Assembly (NCBI GenBank): GCA_002011165.2
Contig: MTMI02000010.1
Location: 124,001-188,000 of the forward strand
DNA length: 64,000 nucleotides
Source of the DNA: Candidatus Mnemosynella biddleae
Lineage (GTDB): Archaea > Halobacteriota > Archaeoglobi > Mnemosynellales > Mnemosynellaceae
Direction of reading: 5' to 3'
Shown here: positions 42,560 to 50,181 of the stretch, in pieces
Numbering within the stretch: the stretch's first letter is position 1
Layout of the letters: each line of letters begins with the position of its first letter
Translations under genes and position numbers: made by a program
Notes under the pieces: generated by a model
What the model was told of the DNA's origin: nothing
Seen by the model: only the letters and a program-made list of their open reading frames with translations
The model's database searches: none

Positions 42560-42754
42560 TAGCCCCGCCCGGATTCGAACCGAGGTTTCTGGGTCTCCTC
42601 CATCCACGGAGGGGACAGGAGGCAGCTATGGCAACGGGCATACGCCCGAAACCACAGTTGGGTACCGGAACAATTTGTGTTACAGGGTCAACGGTACATC
42701 CCCTCCGTAGATGCCCAAAGCCCAGAATGATTGACCGGCCTACACTACGGGGCT
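42560..42754 (-). tRNA. virus-encoded tRNA-Gln (UUG) with a 120-nt intron
   Basis: Exon 1 is 42754-42715 and exon 2 is 42594-42560. Spliced, they give a 75-nt tRNA: acceptor AGCCCCG/CGGGGCT, anticodon stem CTGGG/CCCAG with loop CTTTGGA (UUG), T arm CTCGG/CCGGG, discriminator A. The intron (42714-42595) lies at the canonical position 37/38 and its ends pair strongly (CATCTACGGAGGGG with CCCCTCCGTGGATG), giving the bulge-helix-bulge surroundings required by archaeal splicing endonuclease. The 5' end overlaps the upstream gene by 15 bases. Confidence 0.88.
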
Positions 42755-42961
42755 CCTCAAATATTCCTCGATCTCTTTCAAGACTCTCTTGTATCTGTTT
42801 CTCAAGGCGATTGTTTTGAATTTCTGATCGATCTCTTCCTCGCTTGGGAGCTCTTTGAAGTGTCTCATGAGGGTTTTATACGCACGTATGATGTCTGCAG
42901 CTTTCACAGGATTGTATTTCTTCCAGAGATAGACCCGAAATTCATCAATATCAATTTGCAC
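42740..42961 (-). CDS. hypothetical viral protein
   Basis: 73 residues, helical (YNPVKAADIIRAYKTLMRHF, ALRNRYKRVLKEIEEYLRSP). The last five codons lie inside the tRNA-Gln 5' part, so translation of this gene and tRNA processing exclude one another on the same transcript. It overlaps its upstream neighbour by 11 bases. Confidence 0.55.
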   Translation of the reverse strand: MQIDIDEFRVYLWKKYNPVKAADIIRAYKTLMRHFKELPSEEEIDQKFKTIALRNRYKRVLKEIEEYLRSPVV

Positions 42962-43208
42962 TATGCCACAACTCCCGAAAGATCTTCATGAAATCCGAAG
43001 CTTTATTCTTCATCTTGTAGCTCTCCGGAATGTTCCAAAGAATCTGAAATTTGAGAACGAATTTATGGTTGCTCTCTGGATCACGGTAAACGAGAATCAT
43101 GAGAGCTTCAGGAGAGTCTCTCGGATGGGGTTCTGAAAAATCTCTGATAATACGAGTCATCTCTTCAACTGCTCTTTCGAGCTCTCCACATATCGTGAAT
43201 GACATCAT
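42951..43208 (-). CDS. hypothetical viral protein
   Basis: 85 residues (SFTICGELERAVEEMTRIIR, HKFVLKFQILWNIPESYKMK). TTTTAAATTC about 23 bases before ATG 43208 suggests a leaderless promoter that also drives the next gene and the RNA cluster. Function unknown. Confidence 0.55.
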   Translation of the reverse strand: MMSFTICGELERAVEEMTRIIRDFSEPHPRDSPEALMILVYRDPESNHKFVLKFQILWNIPESYKMKNKASDFMKIFRELWHSAN

Positions 43209-43268
43209 AAATTTCTTTGATTATGAATTTAAAAGACTTATTAGACAGTTCTGAAAGTATTTAGGTTT

Positions 43269-44468
43269 TTAGTGTATTTTTCCTCCAAGAACGATTGGTT
43301 TGAATGGGGTAATCGATGAGCGGAGTCCCATCACAGCATATCTGAGAGCGTCCATCGCATGATCGTTGATCTTTAATGGAACCTCCTTGTCGTTCTCATC
43401 GTAGCGATACATCTGGAACTCGTTGATTAGGTTCTGGCATGAGAAGTGAACTTTCAGTTTCTCGCTCTCAAGGAGAGATGTCACCTCCTTGATCCCAGGA
43501 GTGATCTCGTTGTTTGCTTTCACAGCATCCAGCCCAGCCCTCCTGAATTTCTCGATTGATGCGGGTTCAGAGGGATCGCAGAAGAAAGTTCCCACCCCCC
43601 ATTTTTTCTGCATCTGATCTGCAATTTCAATAAGCTCATCATCTGTTGTCTTTGGTGCATAATACTCCTGAAGCACGAAGACCTCCTCGCCTTTGATCCC
43701 GAGTGCGAGGATGCACGCAGGGTTTCTGAAACCCCAATCCACACCGTAGAGGATCCTGTCAAACTCCTTGGGAACTTCAGCTGTGACGTGTTTTGAAACA
43801 TTAAATGAGGGATACACAAGGCCCTCAAACTTCACGAACTTTCCTTCGAGCTCCTGAAGTGCAAATTGGCCCTGATACTGCTCTCTGAGAGATCTGATGT
43901 ATTCAGCTGGGAGGAAGATGTTTGATTCGGTTGGAATGTTGTAGAGGATGAAGCTCTCCGGAATCGGATCCGCAATAAAGAGATCATACACCCAGTTGAA
44001 TCCCTTTGGAGTTCCTGTGATCCATGCCCTGTAGTTATAGCTAGGCTGCCTCAATCTACCTATCAAGATATCCCAGACGAGTTTAGGAAGTAAGGTGCAC
44101 TCGTCAATCCAGAACCATGCGATAGAGAGACCTCTCAAACGTTCAATGTGCCTTGGATTGTCCGCAGATCGGAAGAGGATCTCAGAACCGTTTTTGAGTT
44201 TGAGAATCTTCTTCGTCTCGTTGAAATTTGAGATGATCTCTTGTGGGACCCAGCGGTCCATCTCTCTCCAGATGACATCTCTGATGAGCGGGTAGGTTGG
44301 AGCAACAATCAGACCGATGGATCTGGGTTGCTCTATCGCCTCTTTTATTGCGTGCATCCAGCCAACAGTGGTTTTCCCCGCACCTATTCCACTGATGAAC
44401 GCTTTGAATTTGCTTTCATTCGTGAAAAATTTCCACTGTGGATCCGTGAGCTTCCAGTCAAGGATCAT
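43269..44468 (-). CDS. terL: terminase large subunit
   Basis: DNA-packaging motor of 399 residues. Walker A SGIGAGKTT (about residues 26-34), Walker B IAWFWIDEC (D122, E123), coupling motif TGTPKG, and nuclease acidic residues in LYGVDWGFRNPA (D244), FFCDPSEPAS (D298) and NDHAMDALRYAV (D373). All catalytic features are intact. The start overlaps terS by four bases. No intein is present here. Confidence 0.95.
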   Translation of the reverse strand: MILDWKLTDPQWKFFTNESKFKAFISGIGAGKTTVGWMHAIKEAIEQPRSIGLIVAPTYPLIRDVIWREMDRWVPQEIISNFNETKKILKLKNGSEILFRSADNPRHIERLRGLSIAWFWIDECTLLPKLVWDILIGRLRQPSYNYRAWITGTPKGFNWVYDLFIADPIPESFILYNIPTESNIFLPAEYIRSLREQYQGQFALQELEGKFVKFEGLVYPSFNVSKHVTAEVPKEFDRILYGVDWGFRNPACILALGIKGEEVFVLQEYYAPKTTDDELIEIADQMQKKWGVGTFFCDPSEPASIEKFRRAGLDAVKANNEITPGIKEVTSLLESEKLKVHFSCQNLINEFQMYRYDENDKEVPLKINDHAMDALRYAVMGLRSSITPFKPIVLGGKIH

Positions 44469-44887
44469 GATTCCACCCTCATAACGTTGATGACTATGGT
44501 CTGAGCCTCCTGAATGTCCCCGAGGAGCTTCGCTTGAAGTTCAAGTTGCTTTTCTATTCTCTCGATTGCTCTGAGTGCAGTTCTCAGATCTCCAGAGTTC
44601 TTCGCTTCCTCAAGAATTGCGAGAGTTGCAGCATTGATCTCGAGGAGCTGTCTTACGGTGTCAATCCGTCCATTGATCGCTTTCTGAACGATCTCCTCTC
44701 GATGTTTAACTCTCCTCAGGACCACATCTCTGTTCTGGTTAAAATATCTCCAAACTGAGGATTGAGTGATCTTCTGTCCACAGAGTTCTGATAATCTTCT
44801 TGCAATCTCATAATCAGAGAGGCCCTGGGATTTTAAGCGATGTGCCTCTTCTTCGAGGCCGAGCTTGATAATTCGATTTATCGCCAT
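44465..44887 (-). CDS. terS: terminase small subunit
   Basis: 140 residues: an N-terminal HTH (HRLKSQGLSDYEIARRLSEL and QSSVWRYFNQ) followed by a long helical oligomerisation region (IERIEKQLELQAKLLGDIQE). It recognises the packaging site and stimulates TerL. A promoter copy is 25 bases upstream of the ATG, so the mRNA is leaderless. Confidence 0.85.
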   Translation of the reverse strand: MAINRIIKLGLEEEAHRLKSQGLSDYEIARRLSELCGQKITQSSVWRYFNQNRDVVLRRVKHREEIVQKAINGRIDTVRQLLEINAATLAILEEAKNSGDLRTALRAIERIEKQLELQAKLLGDIQEAQTIVINVMRVES

Positions 44888-44928
44888 TTAATTCGAATTA
44901 ATTCATTCGAATATATAATACCGAAAAG
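44888..44928 (-). promoter_or_regulatory. terminase promoter (copy 5) with palindromic sites
   Basis: CTTTTCGGTATTATATA (44912-44928, minus strand) is a near copy of the viral promoter. Between it and the ATG lies the perfect 14-bp palindrome TTAATTCGAATTAA (44888-44901), plus ATTCGAAT at 44905-44912. The 12-bp core TAATTCGAATTA also lies beside promoter copy 3. It covers the predicted transcription start, as expected of a repressor site. Confidence 0.75.
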
Positions 44929-45003
44929 CAATTAGTTTTACCTCTCTGAAGAGCTGGGAGGAAAAAATAAATACCACTTGTAGCCCCAAACTAAAGATTA
45001 GCA

Positions 45004-45927
45004 ATGAAATGCGATTATGCGTCTTACAAAGTTCATCACAGAGTAGGTGCAAGTCCTATATTACAGATGGAAATTAAAATAGATTTTAGTGGGGATTCTT
45101 TTGAGGAGGGTCCATTTTTAGTGATTCCGGAATACAGGGTTACACTTTATGAAGTCTCTAAAGATCTAAGATCGAGGCGTCCGAGAGGTTTTATTGACTA
45201 CATTATCGGACCAAATGTAGTGGTATATGATCCAAAAATTCCAGTTAAAACACATATTGAGATACCTGTTTCACAAGAGCTGATCAATATATTCAACGAA
45301 CTCAGGAGCCAAGATAAGCTACCTGCTTTGGAGATTGAAGTAAACTCAGATATCATATATTACAAAGACTTAAAACTTCAGGCTATACCAAGAGCGAACA
45401 TACCTGTCTATAAATCTGTATACGGACGAACTGAGGGGTTAGTTGTTTTTACTTCAGATGAAGTGGATCTTCTAATGAGAGATCTTAAATACACCGATGT
45501 AATTAGAGTTGAGATTCCATTCCCTCTTGAAGCCGAAAATATTGCTCAGGAGAATATAGTTAAGAGCGTTGAAGAGCTGAGAGCAGCAAGAGAGTTATTA
45601 ATACAAGGAGATTATCCAAATGTGTTGCAGACCTGTAGGAATATAATAATGAATTACCTCACGAAGAGAGAAAATAGAGAGAACCTGAGAGAAGATATAA
45701 TCGATTATATTATTAGCAGAGCTCCAGAGAGCCAGAGAGATCTATACGAAGATGTGCTTAAAGCTCTTGGTAAAACCATACACAGTCTTCTACAGCATCT
45801 TCATAAGTTTGTCAAAGAAGATACAGGAAAACTTATGGAGAACCCTCTAAGATCTGATGCCGAATATGCATTCTACACTTTATCTACCGTATTAAAATAT
45901 ATTTCCGAGTTATCAACAGAGAAATAA
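45004..45927 (+). CDS. AT-rich cargo gene of unknown function
   Basis: 307 residues. The N-terminal half is beta-rich (HRVGASPILQMEIKIDFSGD, PAEIEVNSDIIYY-like stretch near residue 120), while the C-terminal half is helical with RAARELLIQGDYPNVLQTCR, a pattern that recalls HEPN/DUF4145-type helices in defence proteins. It is on the opposite strand to its neighbours and more AT-rich, as are many virus cargo genes. A TATA element AAAATAAATA lies about 30 bases upstream. No recognised family; a host-defence or exclusion role is speculation. Confidence 0.6.
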   Translation: MKCDYASYKVHHRVGASPILQMEIKIDFSGDSFEEGPFLVIPEYRVTLYEVSKDLRSRRPRGFIDYIIGPNVVVYDPKIPVKTHIEIPVSQELINIFNELRSQDKLPALEIEVNSDIIYYKDLKLQAIPRANIPVYKSVYGRTEGLVVFTSDEVDLLMRDLKYTDVIRVEIPFPLEAENIAQENIVKSVEELRAARELLIQGDYPNVLQTCRNIIMNYLTKRENRENLREDIIDYIISRAPESQRDLYEDVLKALGKTIHSLLQHLHKFVKEDTGKLMENPLRSDAEYAFYTLSTVLKYISELSTEK

Positions 45928-45938
45928 ATGATTTTTCC

Positions 45939-46166
45939 TCAGTAATTAGTATGGAGAAGACTAATAATTACAAGAATTATTACCACGATTATAAATGGGA
46001 TGGCCCAAATCCAAAAGAAAGCTCCTGCTAACTGATATGTGAAATATTGTAATTCTGATGGTAGTTGTGGAGCGACAAAGAATTTCAAAACAGCCCATAA
46101 TATTGCAAATACGATAATTATAGCCGCAGCAACTCCAGCAATTCCCTCAATCTTTATTGAAAACAT
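45939..46166 (-). CDS. small two-helix membrane protein
   Basis: About 75 residues with two strong membrane helices (GVAAAIIIVFAILWAVLKFF, FFWIWAIPFIIVVIILVIIS). TTTATAA 22 bases before ATG 46166 gives a leaderless start; an upstream in-frame ATG at 46181 would overlap the promoter. Convergent with the cargo gene and equally AT-rich; the two may act together. Confidence 0.55.
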   Translation of the reverse strand: MFSIKIEGIAGVAAAIIIVFAILWAVLKFFVAPQLPSELQYFTYQLAGAFFWIWAIPFIIVVIILVIISLLHTNY

Positions 46167-46212
46167 AATACACTTAATCATTGTACATTATAAATTTTAA
46201 AAATTTCGCTTG

Positions 46213-46536
46213 TTACCTCATCATCACCTCGAACTCAACCACCCAGATCTCTTGCTCAGGATCCCATCTACCATTTATTCGCTCCCACACTTTCCTGAAT
46301 TCCTCGACGGTATAGCCGCCTTCAGCCCATGCATCTTCTTCGGAGATGTCTCCTAACCTCTCTTTTCTGAGCCCTGTAACTTTCAACATGGTGAAGTAAT
46401 CTTTACTGAAAAGCTTCGTCTTGGCTTTGTAGATTCCGCCAACCTTTACTCGTGGTTTTTTCCACACTCTCCGGGTTTGGGTTTTTATTCCGTTCAGGAT
46501 CGGTTGCACGTGTTCGGGTTTAAAAAGCAGGGTCAT
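46213..46536 (-). CDS. ASCH-domain protein
   Basis: 107 residues with the ASCH pattern FKPEHVQPILNGIKTQTRRV at the start, then KPRVKVGGIYKAKTKLFSKD and YTVEEFRKVWERINGRWDPE near the end. ASCH domains bind or modify RNA nucleosides. It is the last gene of the early minus operon, coupled to the upstream gene by TAATG. Confidence 0.82.
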   Translation of the reverse strand: MTLLFKPEHVQPILNGIKTQTRRVWKKPRVKVGGIYKAKTKLFSKDYFTMLKVTGLRKERLGDISEEDAWAEGGYTVEEFRKVWERINGRWDPEQEIWVVEFEVMMR

Positions 46537-46727
46537 TAGCTCTCCTCCAATATCTCTCTAATTTTATCCAGTTTTTCGAACTCTTTCTGAAGATCTTTCA
46601 TTCTTGTTCTTCCCTTGAGTTTTCTCAGTTCTCCCAGCGGTAAGAAGAAAACGGCGAATGGAAATTCGTAGTATTCTGAAATTAATCGAAGCTTCTCAAT
46701 CTCGATTTCTATTTTTTCATCAGACAT
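46536..46727 (-). CDS. hypothetical small protein
   Basis: 63 residues, charged (EIEKLRLISEYYEFPFAVFF, TRMKDLQKEFEKLDKIREIL). Good ribosome binding site (GATGAGGA) and coupling to the ASCH gene. Function unknown. Confidence 0.55.
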   Translation of the reverse strand: MSDEKIEIEIEKLRLISEYYEFPFAVFFLPLGELRKLKGRTRMKDLQKEFEKLDKIREILEES

Positions 46728-46733
46728 TCCTCA

Positions 46734-47597
46734 TCAACCCTCCTCGAAACAATTTGAACATAAGACGAGCTTTTTATCCTCAAGCGGTGTAAAGTAGAAG
46801 TAGATCTTCTCTCCCTCTTCAATTCTTCTCCCGCATGCAGAACAGATTCCTCTGACATTCAGAACTCCGACGATTGAGAGTGATAGATCATCAGTATGAA
46901 GACTTCTGAGCTCTCCGTCAGCTATAACCTCCCCATCGGTTTTCAGCTCTCTAAATAATTTCAGAGCGTTCTGAATTCTCAGCTTTGCATCTTCAATTCT
47001 CTTCTCTAATAAATCGCTCCTGTTCCTCTGTTGTTTCTCGATTTGTTTATGAGTCAATCTTATGATCTTCTGGAAGTTGTAGATTCTTTCAAGAGTTTCA
47101 TCATCTAAACTTGAAGAGAGATCCTCTATAAACCGTGAAAAAATCTCCTCGTAAAACGGAGTGAGACGGTAAAACTTTGCTTTCTTTGTATGATATTCTC
47201 CTGCTTTCGTTTTCTTCCTGATGACTGTTTTGAAGACTTCTTTCTCTTTGAGCATTTCATTTGGAGGAACTTCTTCTATGATTTCCACATTGAGGAGATC
47301 GTTAATGGATCTTCTGAGAAGTTCTGGATGAGCGTTTAAGATTTTAGAGAATGCCCTATAATAACACGTCTTTGTAAGAAGAAGAGTGAAGATGATCCCA
47401 GCTTTTGTTTTGTTTTTTACAACTCTTAAGTTGGTCACAATTTTTTGAAGTTCTGTGACCAATTCAGATAGATTTAGATTATTATCTAAGTTGGTCAGTT
47501 GGTCACGTGAGTGAGTGACCAACTTCAATATCTCTCTATATATCTCTGAATTGGTCACAAAATTTTGAGAATTTGTGACCAACTTATCAGGATTCAT
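46734..47597 (-). CDS. putative replication initiator / winged-helix DNA-binding protein with iterons in its gene
   Basis: About 287 residues. The central part (KAGIIFTLLLTKTCYYRAFS to LLNVEIIEEVPPNE) looks like a winged helix, and the end has a zinc ribbon (GICSACGRRIEEGEKIYFYF, then LCSNC). The first 60 residues are low-complexity with repeated LVTN/VTNS units, because the DNA there holds a cluster of TTGGTCAC sites in both directions. That layout, an initiator gene containing its own iterons, is known from lambda O. TTG 47603 is in frame; ATG 47597 is preferred. Confidence 0.6.
   Translation of the reverse strand: MNPDKLVTNSQNFVTNSEIYREILKLVTHSRDQLTNLDNNLNLSELVTELQKIVTNLRVVKNKTKAGIIFTLLLTKTCYYRAFSKILNAHPELLRRSINDLLNVEIIEEVPPNEMLKEKEVFKTVIRKKTKAGEYHTKKAKFYRLTPFYEEIFSRFIEDLSSSLDDETLERIYNFQKIIRLTHKQIEKQQRNRSDLLEKRIEDAKLRIQNALKLFRELKTDGEVIADGELRSLHTDDLSLSIVGVLNVRGICSACGRRIEEGEKIYFYFTPLEDKKLVLCSNCFEEG
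47431..47582. repeat. TTGGTCAC iteron array (candidate replication origin or operator)
   Basis: Six copies of the octamer plus one seven-base copy within 152 bases. Forward copies are at 47431, 47499 and 47551 and a truncated one (TTGGTCA) at 47491; reverse copies GTGACCAA are at 47455, 47515 and 47575. The outer two inverted pairs have identical 24-base spacing, and the whole array is itself roughly palindromic. Spacers are AT-rich (ATTATTATC, CTCTATATATCTC). Confidence 0.8.
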
Positions 47598-47781
47598 CCT
47601 CAATCTTCCTCCTCACAAACAGGTACCATCCTATGCAATTGATCGTGAAACATGCAATTATTCCGGCTTGGATCCATGATAGATTCAGCTTCCTGAGTAA
47701 CATGAGCACGGATCCGAAGCTTGCTGTTACCCCGAAGCCCCAGAGCTGATAAAAAATAAAAGAAATGAAGTTATTTCTCAT
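47587..47781 (-). CDS. small membrane protein
   Basis: 64 residues with two hydrophobic helices (FISFIFYQLWGFGVTASFGS and WIQAGIIACFTINCIGWYLF). It overlaps the upstream DUF4325 gene by four bases and the iteron gene by 11. Function unknown. Confidence 0.55.
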   Translation of the reverse strand: MRNNFISFIFYQLWGFGVTASFGSVLMLLRKLNLSWIQAGIIACFTINCIGWYLFVRRKIEDES

Positions 47782-48044
47782 ATCTGTCTCCTCACGAGCT
47801 CTACCATCTTTTTAACATCCTCATTCATCCTTAACAACAACAGTTTTTTATCAGGATTCTTTTTGATGTACATTAGAAGCTCGTGAGCGAATGATCTTGA
47901 AACAAATTGTACACCACTGAAATCCAACACAATTAAATCTGCACCTTTACATTTTTCCTCGAGTAAGTTCCTTATGAGGTCCCTTGAGCTTGGTCTTGGA
48001 GCAATCTCTTTTGCGACATTAATCTGTACCTTATTGTAACTCAT
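47778..48044 (-). CDS. STAS-like DUF4325 protein
   Basis: About 88 residues: NKVQINVAKEIAPRPSSRDL and CKGADLIVLDFSGVQFVSRS FAHELL match the DUF4325 anti-sigma-antagonist-like fold. ATGA overlap with the upstream gene fixes the start at 48044. It is related to the N-terminal part of the protein at 41627. Confidence 0.72.
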   Translation of the reverse strand: MSYNKVQINVAKEIAPRPSSRDLIRNLLEEKCKGADLIVLDFSGVQFVSRSFAHELLMYIKKNPDKKLLLLRMNEDVKKMVELVRRQI

Positions 48045-48451
48045 TTCTCCCACTCGTCCCCTTTCCTCGTTTTTATCCTGATATAAGACAGTAAAATTGC
48101 TGAGTAGTTTATCAGGTCTTTTAATGTATCTTCAATTGTCTCATCTCGTACTGCAGTGTCTTTTTTCTTGAGGATTGCAGCAATCCTCGTCATCTTATCG
48201 AGCATACGTGTGTAAATCCCAATTTCTACTTCACAGACCCCGAGGACCTCACAGAGTCGGAAGTTACCAAATGGATCCTCGTTTGGTCTGTAATCATGAT
48301 TTTTCTTTTTCAAAATCTCTATACACTCTTTGAAAATCTCTGTAGTTTCGTTGAGGAGAATTAAAGCTGGATTCTCGTTTTTATGATATTTCTGATTTTC
48401 TAAGATCCACTTCTTCTCCAACTCAATCTCCCTTTCCCAAACACTCATCAT
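48041..48451 (-). CDS. nucleotide-modification associated domain (Nmad1/DUF1599-like) protein
   Basis: About 136 residues, all-helical. KKKNHDYRPNEDPFGNFRLC, then RMLDKMTRIAAILKK and DETIEDTLKDLINYSAILLS are the conserved positions of Nmad1/DUF1599, a family found with phage nucleotide-modification genes. GTG 48460 is also in frame, but GAGGTG is spaced for ATG 48451. It may modify or monitor nucleotides during replication. Confidence 0.75.
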   Translation of the reverse strand: MMSVWEREIELEKKWILENQKYHKNENPALILLNETTEIFKECIEILKKKNHDYRPNEDPFGNFRLCEVLGVCEVEIGIYTRMLDKMTRIAAILKKKDTAVRDETIEDTLKDLINYSAILLSYIRIKTRKGDEWEK

Positions 48452-49017
48452 CTCATACACCTCAGCGAAACGTATTGCAGAAATTCATCCATCCTCTTCA
48501 AGCGAGCGATCGGAACGCACCACGATAGGACGTTCGTATCCTCTCTTAGATATCCGTAAAGTGGAACGAGAGGCTTCCGGATCCAGCCAATAACATGTGC
48601 AATGAGATCGCTTTGATCAATTGCAACAAAAACGTAAATGTCAATGTCTTTCTCTTCAAACTGATCCGCCGGAATAAGCAATCCAACAGAGTCCTGATGC
48701 AGAACTATATCAACGCCACGCCTGAAAAGCCCAGTCTTCACATCGATCTTCTTCCCTGCAATCATGAAATCAAATTTATCGGGATTTTTGGGATTCTCAC
48801 GATCTTCAAAATCATCTTTCTCATACGGAACTCCGTGCTCTTCCAAGAAGAGCTCAAAGAACATCTCCCCGATGATCCCGACCATCTTGTTCGTGAGCTC
48901 ATCAGTCTGAAATCTCGGAGTGCAGTCCTCTGTGATCTTCACGAGCTTCTGAGCTCTCTCTCTTGCATCACTGATCATCTGTGCTGAGATCGGTGCAGAA
49001 AGTGCAATGGATTTCAT
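48448..49017 (-). CDS. PD-(D/E)XK nuclease-like protein
   Basis: 189 residues. GIIGEMFFELFLEEHGVPYE, KFDFMIAGKKIDVKTGLF give the E, D-x(n)-D-V-K core of the PD-(D/E)XK fold. It may be a recombination or resolving nuclease. GGAGGATT precedes the ATG, which overlaps the upstream stop codon. Confidence 0.7.
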   Translation of the reverse strand: MKSIALSAPISAQMISDARERAQKLVKITEDCTPRFQTDELTNKMVGIIGEMFFELFLEEHGVPYEKDDFEDRENPKNPDKFDFMIAGKKIDVKTGLFRRGVDIVLHQDSVGLLIPADQFEEKDIDIYVFVAIDQSDLIAHVIGWIRKPLVPLYGYLREDTNVLSWCVPIARLKRMDEFLQYVSLRCMR

Positions 49018-49220
49018 ATCACAATCCTCCAGCGTTTTTTCAGAGTTCTTCTGATGTATCTTCGATCAATCACCTTTATCGCTCCGATATGTCTTGCTTT
49101 TATCAGTGCCGCCTTATTTCTGAGCTCTTCAGGTAATTCATCGAAATAAAAAGTTGATCCGCAGTGCTCTTTCACACTGTGGACCCATTCAAGAGCATCA
49201 AATTTTGAGATTTTTCCCAT
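49014..49220 (-). CDS. small basic helix-turn-helix-like protein
   Basis: 68 residues with a basic C-terminus (KVIDRRYIRRTLKKRWRIVI). Starts inside the end of the winged-helix gene (23-base overlap) with GGTGAGAA as ribosome binding site. Possibly DNA-binding; function unknown. Confidence 0.5.
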   Translation of the reverse strand: MGKISKFDALEWVHSVKEHCGSTFYFDELPEELRNKAALIKARHIGAIKVIDRRYIRRTLKKRWRIVI

Positions 49221-49476
49221 TTCTCACCATCTCCAGAATTTCAGAAAATCTCACTTTCGCTTCATTATCTGGAAATGAGATGACTTTCGTCTGTCCGATT
49301 CGCTTTAATTTGATGATCCCAGCATCAGCCAACCCTTCGAGGTAACCGTAAAATTTCTGACTACCCATTCCATAGATCGTTCTTGCTCTAAACTCTCTCA
49401 GAGCTTCGGATCCAGAGACATAACCATGTTCTTCGATGATCTCCAATATGATTCTCAGACGCTCTGGGATTTCCAT
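49198..49476 (-). CDS. winged-helix DNA-binding protein
   Basis: 92 residues: LRIILEIIEEHGYVSGSEAL, then KFYGYLEGLADAGIIKLKRI GQTKVI, a typical winged-helix with its recognition helix and wing. It follows PCNA by three bases in the early operon and may regulate replication genes. Confidence 0.65.
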   Translation of the reverse strand: MEIPERLRIILEIIEEHGYVSGSEALREFRARTIYGMGSQKFYGYLEGLADAGIIKLKRIGQTKVISFPDNEAKVRFSEILEMVRNGKNLKI

Positions 49477-49479
49477 CGC

Positions 49480-50178
49480 TCACACCTCCGTGTCAATCCG
49501 AGGAGCGAGAATGTATCTCAGCTCGAAGTAATCGTCGCTGATAAACTCGAACTCGGCTGGTTTATCGCTTGAAAATCTGATGATTATCTCGTCTCCAGTT
49601 TTCCCTCCTCTGAGAATATTACTGAGAAAATCGAGCCCGTATTTCGCTGATGCTTTTCCAGTTCCTCCCTCAAACTCAAACTCAGCTTTCCCATCCCCTG
49701 CGAGATAATAACTTTCGCAGATTATCCTGAATATCTTGTTATCAACCTCGAAAATTACATGATCTCCTATTTTATCGCAAAATTTAATTGCATCTCTGAA
49801 ATCCTCAAAAGAGATCTTTACCTCTGCGGTGTAATCGAGCTCTGGATATTTTTTCACTTTACTCCATTCTTCAGAGAGAGTCTTTACTCTGTATGTTAGT
49901 CTGTTTGATCTTAAAACAAGCTTCTCGTCTTCGATATCAATTGAGATTTTCTCGCTTTTCAACACGTTAAGAATATCATAAAGCTGTCCAAAATCGAGAA
50001 CGACTTCAATATGCTCATCGTTATCCTCAACCGGAACTCTTGCATGAACGAGCATCGTATTTGAAGAATTGACTGCAGTAACTGAAAACCATGAAGCAAT
50101 TATGACTTTCGCCTCATACACTCCAGCATTGAAAACAGCTCTAACAAGACGTTTGAAAAAATTTGAAGAGATGAGCAT
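49480..50178 (-). CDS. PCNA-like sliding clamp
   Basis: 232 residues in two similar halves. VEVVLDFGQLYDILNVLKSE-type first domain, and the second domain ends in KASAKYGLDFLSNILRGGKT and FELRYILAPRIDTEV, matching PCNA C-termini (YLLAPR). A virus-encoded clamp implies that the virus recruits polymerase and ligase to its own DNA. It is coupled to the zinc-finger gene upstream. Confidence 0.85.
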   Translation of the reverse strand: MLISSNFFKRLVRAVFNAGVYEAKVIIASWFSVTAVNSSNTMLVHARVPVEDNDEHIEVVLDFGQLYDILNVLKSEKISIDIEDEKLVLRSNRLTYRVKTLSEEWSKVKKYPELDYTAEVKISFEDFRDAIKFCDKIGDHVIFEVDNKIFRIICESYYLAGDGKAEFEFEGGTGKASAKYGLDFLSNILRGGKTGDEIIIRFSSDKPAEFEFISDDYFELRYILAPRIDTEV

Positions 50179-50181
50179 CGC

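Noticed and set aside
42405-42819. Two overlapping plus-strand ORFs across the RNA cluster
   Set aside because: They run antisense through the tRNA and structured-RNA genes and have RNA-like composition.
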